Origin: an uncultured Anaeromassilibacillus sp.
GTDB taxonomy: Bacteria > Bacillota > Clostridia > Oscillospirales > Acutalibacteraceae
Direction: 5' to 3'
NCBI GenBank assembly: GCA_945988865.1
Contig: CAMFTQ010000016.1
Location: forward strand, 1-9,656
DNA length: 9,656 nucleotides
How positions within the stretch are numbered: position 1 is the first letter of the stretch; each line of letters opens with the position of its first letter. This document shows, piece by piece, positions 1 through 7,100 of the stretch. Both the position numbers and the translations under genes were made by a program. The notes beneath the pieces were generated by a model, which was not told the origin of the DNA, ran no database searches, and saw only the letters and a list, made by a program, of their open reading frames with translations.

Positions 1-705
1 GTCGTATCGCATAGCGCTTTTCTGTGCAAGATCCTTAACATCAGAGAGAAGCACCGTTTTTTCGCCATCGTTATTTTCGGCAACAAGCACCGCAAGCTCT
101 ACGCAGTTGAGCGCCTTTCGCACATCTCCGCCACAGGCTGACGAAATATATTTTACGCACTCGTCACTCATATTTATTTTTACGCTCTGCTCGTCAGACA
201 AAATAGCTACGGCTCTGTTTACCGCTTTTTCAACCTCGTCGCTTTCAACAGGCTTAAACTCAAAAACAGTACTTCTGCTTAAAATTGCGTTATATACATA
301 AAAATACGGATTTTCTGTAGTTGAGGCGATAAGCGTTATCATGCCGTTTTCGATATATTCAAGCAAGGTCTGCTGTTGTTTTTTGTTAAAATACTGTATT
401 TCGTCAAGATATAAGAGTATGCCGTTCATACCCTCAAAGCTGTTGACATCAGAAATAACCTGACGTATGTCGGCAGTTGAAGCGGTAGTGCCGTTTAGCT
501 TTTTGAGCGTTTTATTTGTGATTTTTGCAATATACGAAGCAAGCGTTGTCTTGCCTGCACCGCTGGGTCCGTAAAAGATAAGGTTAGGCACTTCACCGCT
601 TTCTATAATTTTTCTAAGCGGCTTGCCCTTACCTAAAATATGCTTCTGACCCACTATATCGTCAAGTGATTTCGGTCTTAGTCTGTCTGCTAACGGAGTG
701 TTCAT
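1..705 (-). CDS. rarA: Replication-associated recombination protein A (RarA/MgsA), AAA+ ATPase, partial
   Basis: This is the N-terminal 235 codons of a RarA/MgsA-family ATPase; the C-terminal part lies beyond position 1. Visible motifs are the family N-terminus MNTPLADRLRP, a Walker A (GPSGAGKTT, residues 46-54), a Walker B with DE at 101-102 followed by the RarA-like IQYFNKKQQQ, a sensor-1 stretch ITLIASTTENP (123-133), an SRS arginine-finger region near 144, and a sensor-2 GGDVRKALN near 192-200. The family (about 420-440 residues) is related to clamp-loader and RuvB ATPases and acts at stalled replication forks in the cytoplasm. I chose the ATG at 705 because AAGGTG (717-712) sits 6 nt upstream; the in-frame ATG at 711 directly abuts that site. 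It has its own promoter and is separated from mazF by a terminator. Family assignment is secure; the role is inferred from the family. Confidence 0.95.
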   Translation of the reverse strand, partial: MNTPLADRLRPKSLDDIVGQKHILGKGKPLRKIIESGEVPNLIFYGPSGAGKTTLASYIAKITNKTLKKLNGTTASTADIRQVISDVNSFEGMNGILLYLDEIQYFNKKQQQTLLEYIENGMITLIASTTENPYFYVYNAILSRSTVFEFKPVESDEVEKAVNRAVAILSDEQSVKINMSDECVKYISSACGGDVRKALNCVELAVLVAENNDGEKTVLLSDVKDLAQKSAMRYD

Positions 706-735
706 ATTCATCACCTTAATCAGTAATATAAGTCT

Positions 736-764
736 ATTTTATCACAGCAAATACCGTTATGCAA
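736..764 (-). promoter_or_regulatory. Sigma-A promoter of rarA
   Basis: Read on the minus strand, TTGCAT (764-759) and TAAAAT (741-736) are separated by exactly 17 bp. A TG one base before the -10 gives an extended -10 (TGaTAAAAT). Transcription would start near 729, leaving a leader of about 25 nt before the rarA start. Confidence 0.75.
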
Positions 765-773
765 GCAGTCTTA

Positions 774-808
774 AAATGAAAGCACCAAGGCGTTTTTTAC
801 CTTGGTGC
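774..808 (-). terminator. Rho-independent terminator downstream of mazF
   Basis: A perfect 9-bp stem, GCACCAAGG (782-790) with CCTTGGTGC (800-808), encloses a 9-nt loop. On the minus strand it is followed by TTTCATTTT. It lies 18 nt after the mazF stop. On the plus strand no T tract follows, so it should work in one direction only and isolate mazF from rarA. Confidence 0.85.
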
Positions 809-826
809 GGTTAAGTAAGCAAAATT

Positions 827-1171
827 TTACGATAATCCAAAGGATATTGAAATAGCCTGATTCACCCTGTTCATTGACGTATCGTCAACAGTTCCCATTT
901 TCTCTTTAAGCCGTTTTTTGTCAATGGTACGCACCTGCTCAAGAAGAACAACGCTGTCACGTGCAAGACCGCTGTCTGTGGCGCAGATCGGTATATGCGT
1001 GGGCAGACTTGCCTTTGACTGTCTGCTTGTAATAGCCGCCGCAATTACCGTTGGACTGAACTTGTTGCCGACATCGTTTTGTACTATAAGCACAGGACGT
1101 ACACCGCCCTGCTCTGAACCTACTACGGGACTTAAATCAGCATAATATATATCGCCTCGTCTGATATTCAC
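827..1171 (-). CDS. mazF: MazF/PemK-type mRNA interferase (endoribonuclease toxin), GTG start
   Basis: This 114-residue protein belongs to the MazF/EndoA (NdoA) family of ribosome-independent, sequence-specific endoribonucleases and closely follows the Bacillus subtilis protein as I remember it (116 residues), including the block [17 protein letters not shown] and the later [13 protein letters not shown]. Arg25 and Thr48, the catalytic positions of the B. subtilis enzyme, are both present at the same numbers. The reading frame stays open upstream to an ATG at 1255, but no Shine-Dalgarno precedes that ATG. I prefer the GTG at 1171, which has GGAGA (1185-1181) 9 nt upstream and gives the family length; a second GTG at 1180 abuts the site. 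No MazE-like antitoxin gene is found on either side. The protein should be an active toxin by residue conservation; its cleavage site cannot be read from sequence. Confidence 0.93.
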   Translation of the reverse strand: MNIRRGDIYYADLSPVVGSEQGGVRPVLIVQNDVGNKFSPTVIAAAITSRQSKASLPTHIPICATDSGLARDSVVLLEQVRTIDKKRLKEKMGTVDDTSMNRVNQAISISFGLS

Positions 1172-1280
1172 TGTTTTCACTCTCCGATATTTATCTTTAA
1201 GGCAATTTGAAAATATAGTAAAACGTTGCCTTGATAGTATTTTTGCCATTATCATTTTTGTTTATTCCGTGATATTACAT

Positions 1281-1310
1281 ATTATTGAAGCATTAAAAAA
1301 TTCGTGTCAA
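1281..1310 (-). promoter_or_regulatory. Probable promoter of mazF
   Basis: On the minus strand TTGACA (1310-1305) is followed after 18 bp by AATAAT (1286-1281), five of six matches to TATAAT. It predicts a leader of roughly 100 nt before the GTG start, and lies back to back with the plus-strand operon promoter. Confidence 0.5.
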
Positions 1311-1337
1311 AGGCAAAAATATTATTTGGTGAAAAAA

Positions 1338-1366
1338 TTGACATAAATAGATTTATTAAGTATAAT
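1338..1366 (+). promoter_or_regulatory. Consensus sigma-A promoter of the six-gene glycan operon
   Basis: TTGACA (1338-1343) and TATAAT (1361-1366) are both perfect consensus hexamers with an ideal 17-bp spacer. Transcription would begin near 1373, about 40 nt before the first gene. No operator-like palindrome is evident over the promoter, so the sequence suggests strong and possibly constitutive transcription. Confidence 0.85.
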
Positions 1367-1412
1367 ACTATTGTGTATTTTTATGTGATTTTGTAATAAA
1401 AAGAGGGATAAT

Positions 1413-2333
1413 ATGGATATATTAGTAGGCTATACAGGCTTTGTCGGATCGAATATATTTTTAAAGCACAGCTTTGACAAAGTCTTTAATTCAAAAAATA
1501 TAGAACAAGCCTTCGGCACTGACCCTGATTTGTGCGTTTACAGCGGAGTACGTGCAGAAAAATTCCTTGCAAATAACGACCCGCAGGGCGATATGGCTAT
1601 AATCAACAACGCAATAGAAAACATTAAAAAAATAAACCCGAAAAGACTTGTTCTGATTTCTACCATAGATGTTTACAAAAATCCTAACAACGCCTGTGAG
1701 GACACGCAGATTGACACCGATAATCTGCACCCTTACGGGCTTAACAGATACAGACTGGAGCAGTGGGTGAGCGAAAACGTTAAAAATCACCATATTATCC
1801 GTCTGCCCGGACTTTTCGGAGAGAATATCAAAAAGAATTTTATATTTGACTTAATAAACATACTTCCGTCAATGCTAAACGAAAAGGGTTTTTCACAGCT
1901 TAGTGTAAAAAACGAGCTTATAAAAACATATTATATAAAGCAGAATAACGGCTTTTACAAGCTTACCTGTAACGAACAGGACAAGCCTGCACTTCGCACT
2001 GCATTTGAAAGCCTTAATTTTTCTGCGCTCAATTTTACTGACAGCAGAGGAGTATTTCAGTTTTACAACCTTGCTCATTTATGGGAGCATATTGAGCTTA
2101 TCATAAAAAATGACATAAGGCTTATCAATATGGCTGTTGAGCCTGTATGCGTAAACGATATTTACAGACAGGTAAAGGGTGTTGACTTTGTAAACGAGGT
2201 TGCACAAAACGTACCTTACTATGATTTTAAAACGAAGTACGCAGAGCTTTTTGGCGGAGAAAACGGATATATCTTCACAAAGGAGCAGGTGCTTTGCGAC
2301 ATAACAGATTTTGTAAATTCTAAGATAAAATAA
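1413..2333 (+). CDS. NAD-dependent epimerase/dehydratase-like protein (extended SDR), operon gene 1
   Basis: The 306-residue protein has an extended short-chain dehydrogenase/reductase layout. The N-terminal Rossmann glycine motif is GYTGFVG (Gly6, Gly9, Gly12), a STIDVY segment (83-88) provides the Ser/Thr region, and Tyr108 fits the active-site Tyr. Such proteins usually act on nucleotide sugars in the cytoplasm. At the position of the YxxxK lysine there is Arg (YGLNR, 108-112), so either the mechanism is altered or catalysis is lost. Residues 140-260 do not resemble the usual sugar-binding half and I cannot name a substrate. AGAGGG (1402-1407) lies 5 nt before the ATG. It is the promoter-proximal gene of the operon and is separated from the next by 11 nt. 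Fold assignment is firm; the reaction is unknown. Confidence 0.85.
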   Translation: MDILVGYTGFVGSNIFLKHSFDKVFNSKNIEQAFGTDPDLCVYSGVRAEKFLANNDPQGDMAIINNAIENIKKINPKRLVLISTIDVYKNPNNACEDTQIDTDNLHPYGLNRYRLEQWVSENVKNHHIIRLPGLFGENIKKNFIFDLINILPSMLNEKGFSQLSVKNELIKTYYIKQNNGFYKLTCNEQDKPALRTAFESLNFSALNFTDSRGVFQFYNLAHLWEHIELIIKNDIRLINMAVEPVCVNDIYRQVKGVDFVNEVAQNVPYYDFKTKYAELFGGENGYIFTKEQVLCDITDFVNSKIK

Positions 2334-2344
2334 GGTGAATATGT

Positions 2345-3121
2345 ATGTTGCTTTCAATTTCAAACATAGCGTGGGACAGCTCCTTTGACGAGCAGATGTA
2401 CGCATATTTAAATGAAAACGGTTTTTCCGGACTTGAAATAGCTCCCACGAGGATTTTTCCGCAAAACCCGTATGATGATTTAACCGCTGCAAAAAAATTT
2501 GCCGACAGGCTGAAAGAAAAGTACGATCTTTCTATTCCGTCAATGCAGTCAATCTGGTATGGCAAAACGCAGAGCATTTTTGGCACACAGCAGGACAAAA
2601 AAGAGCTTATTGATTACACCAAAAAAGCTGTTGACTTTGCACAGGCTGTCGGATGTAAAAACCTTGTTTTCGGCTGTCCTAAAAACAGAAGCGTACCTTG
2701 CGGCAAAAGCGACAATGAGGCTGTGGAGTTTTTCAGAGAAATCGGCGAGTATGCCGTAGAAAAAGGCACGATAATCGCACTTGAGGCAAACCCGCCTATT
2801 TATAACACTAACTTTATGAACACGACAAAAGATGCCTTTGACATATGCAAAAGAGTATCATCAAAGGGCGTAATGGTAAATGCAGATTTAGGCACTGTTA
2901 TTTATAATAAAGAGGATATAAAGGTACTTGCCGACAATATTGATTTAGTAAATCACATTCACATCAGCGAACCTCACCTTGCCCCTATTGAAAAACGCAG
3001 TATTCACAAAGAGCTTAAATCACTTAACTATGATAAATATATTTCAATAGAAATGGGCAACAAAAGCGATATTGAGCTTGTAAAAAGCACAATACAATAC
3101 ATTAGAGAGGTATTTGCATAA
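2345..3121 (+). CDS. Sugar phosphate isomerase/epimerase-like TIM-barrel protein, operon gene 2
   Basis: This 258-residue protein fits the xylose-isomerase-like TIM-barrel family (AP endonuclease 2 superfamily, COG1082). Conserved strand ends are visible: GLEIAPTRI (29-37), SIPSMQSIW (63-71), NLVFGCP (106-112), IIALEANPP (143-151), VNADLGT (178-184), HIHISEP (204-210) and YISIEMG (232-238). Glu147, Asp181, His206 and Glu236 occupy the expected metal-ligand positions, so the site looks intact. Members isomerise or epimerise sugars and cyclitols through a divalent metal; the substrate here is unknown. Two ATGs occur, at 2341 and 2345; only 2345 is in frame. The AGG at 2333-2335 overlaps the upstream stop codon, and its own stop overlaps the next start by one base (TAATG), which indicates translational coupling. 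Confidence 0.87.
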   Translation: MLLSISNIAWDSSFDEQMYAYLNENGFSGLEIAPTRIFPQNPYDDLTAAKKFADRLKEKYDLSIPSMQSIWYGKTQSIFGTQQDKKELIDYTKKAVDFAQAVGCKNLVFGCPKNRSVPCGKSDNEAVEFFREIGEYAVEKGTIIALEANPPIYNTNFMNTTKDAFDICKRVSSKGVMVNADLGTVIYNKEDIKVLADNIDLVNHIHISEPHLAPIEKRSIHKELKSLNYDKYISIEMGNKSDIELVKSTIQYIREVFA

Positions 3122-3918
3122 TGGCGGTAAAATATGAAAATATAGACGGTGTGCCTTGCTTTACAGAGGAAGCATACGCACCGAAAAGCACAAAATACTG
3201 CATACTTATCCCAATTATCAACGAGGGCGAGCGAATTAAAAACGAGCTTCTAAAGGCACAGCAAAACGGCATCGACAAGCTGTGCGATATAATAATCTGT
3301 GACGGCGGTTCAACTGACGGCTGTACGGACAGCGAGCTTCTGAAATCGCTTGGGGTAAACACTCTGCTTACAAAATGCGACAAGGGCAAGCAGGGCGCAC
3401 AGCTTAGAATGGGCTTTTACTGGGCGCTTGAGCGAGGCTATGACGGCTTTATAACAATAGACGGCAACAACAAGGACTCTATAGAGGACGTGCCGAAATT
3501 TGTGCAAAAGCTTGACGAGGGCTACGATTTTGTGCAAGGCTCACGCTTTATAAAGGGTGGCAAGGCGATAAACACTCCGCTTATGAGATTTATTTCTGTA
3601 AGGCTTATTCACGCACCGATAATTTCGCTTACGGCGCATCAGTGGTTTACAGACACCACAAATGCGTACAGAGCTCACTCAAAAAAATACATAACAGATC
3701 CTCGTGTAAAGCCTTTTCGTGATGTGTTTATGACGTATGAGCTTTTGGCTTATCTCTCTGTCAGGGCAAGTCAGCTGAAAATGAAAGCCTGCGAGGTGCC
3801 TGTTACAAGGCAGTACCCCAAAAACGAGAAAACTCCCACAAAAATCAGTCCGTTTAAGGGCAACGCAGAGCTTATGAAAATTTTGTTTAAAAACCTGTTC
3901 GGCGCATACAAACCGTAA
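3121..3918 (+). CDS. Family 2 glycosyltransferase, soluble, DPM1-like, operon gene 3
   Basis: A 265-residue GT-A fold glycosyltransferase. The nucleotide-binding start ILIPIINEGERI (28-39) is followed by DGGSTDG (61-67), an acidic metal motif in IDGNNKD (113-119), GSRFIKGG (140-147), and DTTNAYRA (178-185), which corresponds to the DxxxGFR-type acceptor motif of polyprenyl-phosphate glycosyltransferases. There is no transmembrane segment, so it is cytosolic or peripheral on the membrane. The first 22 residues precede the domain and look like a small N-terminal extension. By family and context it probably transfers a sugar from a nucleotide donor to a lipid carrier or growing glycan; donor and acceptor are not determinable. 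It starts inside the stop codon of the preceding gene and is followed 22 nt later by the membrane protein gene. Confidence 0.9.
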   Translation: MAVKYENIDGVPCFTEEAYAPKSTKYCILIPIINEGERIKNELLKAQQNGIDKLCDIIICDGGSTDGCTDSELLKSLGVNTLLTKCDKGKQGAQLRMGFYWALERGYDGFITIDGNNKDSIEDVPKFVQKLDEGYDFVQGSRFIKGGKAINTPLMRFISVRLIHAPIISLTAHQWFTDTTNAYRAHSKKYITDPRVKPFRDVFMTYELLAYLSVRASQLKMKACEVPVTRQYPKNEKTPTKISPFKGNAELMKILFKNLFGAYKP

Positions 3919-3940
3919 ATAATAATAAGGAAGTATTATA

Positions 3941-5956
3941 ATGTCAAAAATCAAGGATTATTTTAACAGCTACACAACAGCATCTTTAAATGAAAAGCTG
4001 TTATATTTGTTTTTTCTTATATGTCCGTCACTTATTCTTGTATCTCTTCAATCGTATGTAAAAAGCGGCAGCTTTATTTTTCAAAGCATTATTTTAGGTG
4101 CGATTTTAGGTGCGGTTGCCGTAGCAGTTTTAAAGGCTATGTCGCCGTCGGTATTCAAGGGAAATTACGCTATGAAATATCTTGCGCTGCTCTCCCCTGT
4201 TATACTTTTATTCAGCTTTGCAACAGAGCTTAAAAACTCAACAAATATCTACTGCATATTCTTTATTGTTTTTGCAATACTGCTTTTTATCGGCTTTATA
4301 TTTGAAATCAAAGATACATCAAAAAAGGTCTGCGTTACCCTTGTAATGCTCTGTATGATGTTCGCTATTGAGTACAGCCTTTATACATACGATTTATTTT
4401 CACCCGACTCTTTTTCGTATTATGATATTTCAAAGTCGATATTCTCTGACTTTTATCACGTCAGCACTCAAAGGCAGTATGTTTATGACACAGATTTAGG
4501 CATATCCTTCCCCTATCTTTATCCGCTTTTTATGGCAATTTTCAATGCCTTCACAGGACTTGAAATTTACAGCGGTACAGTGTTTAATATCATTATTGCC
4601 TGTTTTTCCTGCTATCTGCTTTATAAAATTTCAACAAAGCAATTTGGTAATCCGTTTGTCGGCACTGTTGCCGCCGTATTTTTAATGACAAACAAGCCTT
4701 ACCTTACTGAAATGCGTGTTGCAAGAAGCGTTCCTCTTACTATTTTCTGCATTTTAATTTTAGCATACTTCATTCTTGATTTGCCGAAAATCAGCTTCAA
4801 AAGCTGTCTGCTTGCAGGACTTGGCACAGGCGGTGCTATGATGTGCCGTTTTGACGCACTTGTAGCTGCCGGTATGTGCGGTCTTGCTCTGCTGATATTT
4901 GCCAAAAAGGGTACAAAGATTAAGTGCTGTATTTTCTATGCGGTAGGCATACTTATTCTTACACTGCCGTGGATTTTATTCTCTCTTATAAACTTCGGCT
5001 CAATATTCATTAGCGACAACAGCGGTACTATATTTATGCCGACTCCGCTTATTCCGCAAAAGTATTACTCAACAGGCTATGTTCCCACCACTATGTTCAA
5101 TAATTTTGATTATTGGTACAAAATGCTCTTTGACTACAAATTTAAGTACGTGTGGGAGTACGGACTTTCTAAGTGCCTGTCAGCCACCTCGATGTATGTC
5201 CTTCTTATGTTTGCCGTTTCGATTCTTCTCGGCTTTACAAGAGGACTGAAGTTCAAGGAATATGTCAAGGCTAACAAAAAGACTCTTATAGCCGCAGGCT
5301 TTGCAATAATAACCTATCTTGCAAAAACATTCGCCATTGTGCTTGTCGGCTTCTGCGACGACCGCTATCACAGCGAAACGTGGCTGATGGTTATAATGTT
5401 CTTGACAGCAGTTTTTGTAAGTATAGTCACATATAGCACAGGCGCTGACAAATCTCATAAAACAAATACAAAAAAAGTAAAGCTCGGCACCTCGTTTTTA
5501 TCGACAGCTGTTGCTTTGGTTGCTGTATTCACAATAGTATGCACTGAAAACGAATATGAGATTTTAAAGACTTATACACCGTACATTATGTACGAGGGTT
5601 ACTTGACTACTCCGCCGGAGCCTGTGGCAATCAAGCAGGCAGTGACTGCTAAAAAAGAAGATCCGATTGTTTTCTACTCAGGCACTAAGGGCAATCCGTT
5701 CAGCGTTGGTGCATATACGGGCATAAAAACATATACTCCGCCAAAGGTTCAGGCAAATGATACAAATGCAGTATTTGAAATAACAGATAACTACATTCAC
5801 CCCGATTACGTAGTATGCACGACTGATGAAATGAAACAGGATTTTATAGACAGATACGGACTTGTGATTGTATCAAAATACGGAGATCTGAATATTTACG
5901 AGGTTACAAACAAGACAACCTTTTCACAGACAAAAAGCCTGCACAAACAGTCATAA
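3941..5956 (+). CDS. Polytopic membrane protein, GT-C (PMT/ArnT-like) glycosyltransferase candidate, operon gene 4
   Basis: The 671-residue protein has about a dozen hydrophobic segments, for example near 19-40, 47-67, 78-95, 103-123, 129-149, 214-230, 265-281, 325-350, 415-432, 448-470, 480-498 and 516-534, then a hydrophilic C-terminal domain (about 540-671). After the fifth segment a large loop carries acidic residues in FSPDSFSYYDIS (153-164), as expected for the catalytic loop of GT-C enzymes that use polyprenyl-phosphate sugars at the outer membrane face. A conserved-looking MRVARS (258-263) lies later. The C-terminal domain has alternating strands ending in GLVIVSKYGDLNIYEV, typical of the exoplasmic tail of such proteins. 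AAGGAAG precedes the ATG. The GT-C call rests on topology and the acidic loop; O-antigen ligase/flippase-type roles are less likely. Acceptor unknown. Confidence 0.72.
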   Translation: MSKIKDYFNSYTTASLNEKLLYLFFLICPSLILVSLQSYVKSGSFIFQSIILGAILGAVAVAVLKAMSPSVFKGNYAMKYLALLSPVILLFSFATELKNSTNIYCIFFIVFAILLFIGFIFEIKDTSKKVCVTLVMLCMMFAIEYSLYTYDLFSPDSFSYYDISKSIFSDFYHVSTQRQYVYDTDLGISFPYLYPLFMAIFNAFTGLEIYSGTVFNIIIACFSCYLLYKISTKQFGNPFVGTVAAVFLMTNKPYLTEMRVARSVPLTIFCILILAYFILDLPKISFKSCLLAGLGTGGAMMCRFDALVAAGMCGLALLIFAKKGTKIKCCIFYAVGILILTLPWILFSLINFGSIFISDNSGTIFMPTPLIPQKYYSTGYVPTTMFNNFDYWYKMLFDYKFKYVWEYGLSKCLSATSMYVLLMFAVSILLGFTRGLKFKEYVKANKKTLIAAGFAIITYLAKTFAIVLVGFCDDRYHSETWLMVIMFLTAVFVSIVTYSTGADKSHKTNTKKVKLGTSFLSTAVALVAVFTIVCTENEYEILKTYTPYIMYEGYLTTPPEPVAIKQAVTAKKEDPIVFYSGTKGNPFSVGAYTGIKTYTPPKVQANDTNAVFEITDNYIHPDYVVCTTDEMKQDFIDRYGLVIVSKYGDLNIYEVTNKTTFSQTKSLHKQS

Positions 5957-5963
5957 ATTGATT

Positions 5964-5970
5964 AAGGAGG
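5964..5970 (+). promoter_or_regulatory. Strong Shine-Dalgarno that fixes a TTG start
   Basis: AAGGAGG lies 8 nt before the TTG at 5979. The closer ATG at 5972 is in another frame, so this site supports the TTG as the real start of the FAD-dependent oxidoreductase gene. Confidence 0.8.
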
Positions 5971-5978
5971 TATGACGC

Positions 5979-7100
5979 TTGGTTTACGACAAGATAATAA
6001 TAGGCGCAGGTCTTTACGGTCTTTACAGTGCGCTTTTCTGTGGCAAGCAGGGTGACAATGTGCTTGTGCTTGAATGTGATGACGCAGCATTTAAAAGAGC
6101 AACGTATATCAATCAGGCACGTGTGCATATGGGATACCACTACCCTCGCTCACTGTCAACAGCCGTCAAGTCAAGAGGCTACTTTGACCGCTTTAACGAG
6201 GACTACGGCTTTTGCGTTCATTCAGAATTTGATCAGGTTTATGCAACAAGCGCAAACTTTAGCTGGACAAACGCAGAGCAGTTTAAAAAATTCTGCAAGG
6301 ACGCAGACATTATGTGTGAGGATTTGCCTGTAGGCAGATACTTCAAGGACGGTATGTGCGACGGTGCATTTATGACAAAGGAATACACGTATGACGCACA
6401 GATTTTAAAGGACTATCTGCTTGAAGAAATTTCAAAATTCAAAAGCATTGAAATAAAATTCGGCTGTAATATAGACGCTATCGAAAAAACACAGGATACA
6501 TACGATTTAAAAACAAATTTCGGTGTTTTCAAAACAGGCTTTCTGCTCAACTCTACATATGCAAGCGTAAATCAGATACTATCAATGCTCGGTCTTGAGC
6601 CGTTCAAAATCAAATATGAGCTTTGCGAAATAATCCTTTGCAACGTGTCGGACAGCCTGAAAAATACGGGAATTACGGTAATGGACGGACCGTTCTTTTC
6701 GATTATGCCGTTCGGCAAAACAGGTATGCACTCGCTAACCTCGGTTACGTTTACTCCGCACATTACAAGCTATGACGCAGTGCCAACCTTCCCCTGCCAG
6801 CAAAAAAGCGGCGGCTTCTGCTCGCCGTCACGCCTTGGCAACTGCAACGACTGCCCTGCAAAGCCCGAGAGTGCGTGGCCGTTTATGTCAAATCTGGCAA
6901 GAAAATATATGAAGGACTGCTACGGCTTTGAGTATGTTTCTTCTCTGTTTTCAATGAAGCCGATACTTATGGCTTCCGAAATTGACGATTCACGTCCGAC
7001 TGTTATCAAAAAATACAGCGAAGGACCTACCTTTGTTTCTGTTCTTTCGGGCAAAATCAACACAGTATATGACTTGGACGAGGTGCTTAAAAATGGTTAA
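5979..7100 (+). CDS. FAD-dependent oxidoreductase (DAO-like fold) with a four-Cys insert, TTG start, operon gene 5
   Basis: The 373-residue protein begins with a dinucleotide-binding Rossmann motif, KIIIGAGLYG (Gly9, Gly11, Gly14), and Glu32 at the end of the second strand fits FAD-ribose binding. A family-like block QARVHMGYHYPRS (46-58) follows, and the C-terminus has DDSRP (336-340) and SVLSGKINTVYDL (354-366), resembling the closing FAD contacts of DAO-type enzymes. Unusual is a cysteine cluster at residues 273, 281, 289 and 292 (spacing C-x7-C-x7-C-x2-C). No signal peptide or membrane helix is evident, so it should act in the cytosol. Such proteins occur in polysaccharide clusters, where they may oxidise a sugar or rearrange it as UDP-galactopyranose mutase does; I cannot choose between these. 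TTG start is set by AAGGAGG. Its end overlaps the next gene by 8 nt. Confidence 0.83.
   Translation: MVYDKIIIGAGLYGLYSALFCGKQGDNVLVLECDDAAFKRATYINQARVHMGYHYPRSLSTAVKSRGYFDRFNEDYGFCVHSEFDQVYATSANFSWTNAEQFKKFCKDADIMCEDLPVGRYFKDGMCDGAFMTKEYTYDAQILKDYLLEEISKFKSIEIKFGCNIDAIEKTQDTYDLKTNFGVFKTGFLLNSTYASVNQILSMLGLEPFKIKYELCEIILCNVSDSLKNTGITVMDGPFFSIMPFGKTGMHSLTSVTFTPHITSYDAVPTFPCQQKSGGFCSPSRLGNCNDCPAKPESAWPFMSNLARKYMKDCYGFEYVSSLFSMKPILMASEIDDSRPTVIKKYSEGPTFVSVLSGKINTVYDLDEVLKNG

Noticed and set aside
918..1145. Plus-strand open frame opposite mazF
   Set aside because: It is the antisense shadow of a highly conserved toxin gene and has no ribosome binding site.
1172..1255. Upstream in-frame extension of mazF starting at the ATG at 1255
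   Set aside because: No ribosome binding site precedes that ATG, the extra 28 residues do not belong to the MazF family, and the GTG at 1171 has a well-placed GGAGA.
2079..2492. Minus-strand open frame across the first two operon genes
   Set aside because: It is antisense to two well-supported genes, has no start signal, and encodes no recognisable protein.
6982..7092. Upstream in-frame extension of the last operon gene into the oxidoreductase gene
   Set aside because: It would overlap the oxidoreductase by over 100 nt; the ATG at 7093 has its own GAGGTG and starts at the glycosyltransferase domain.
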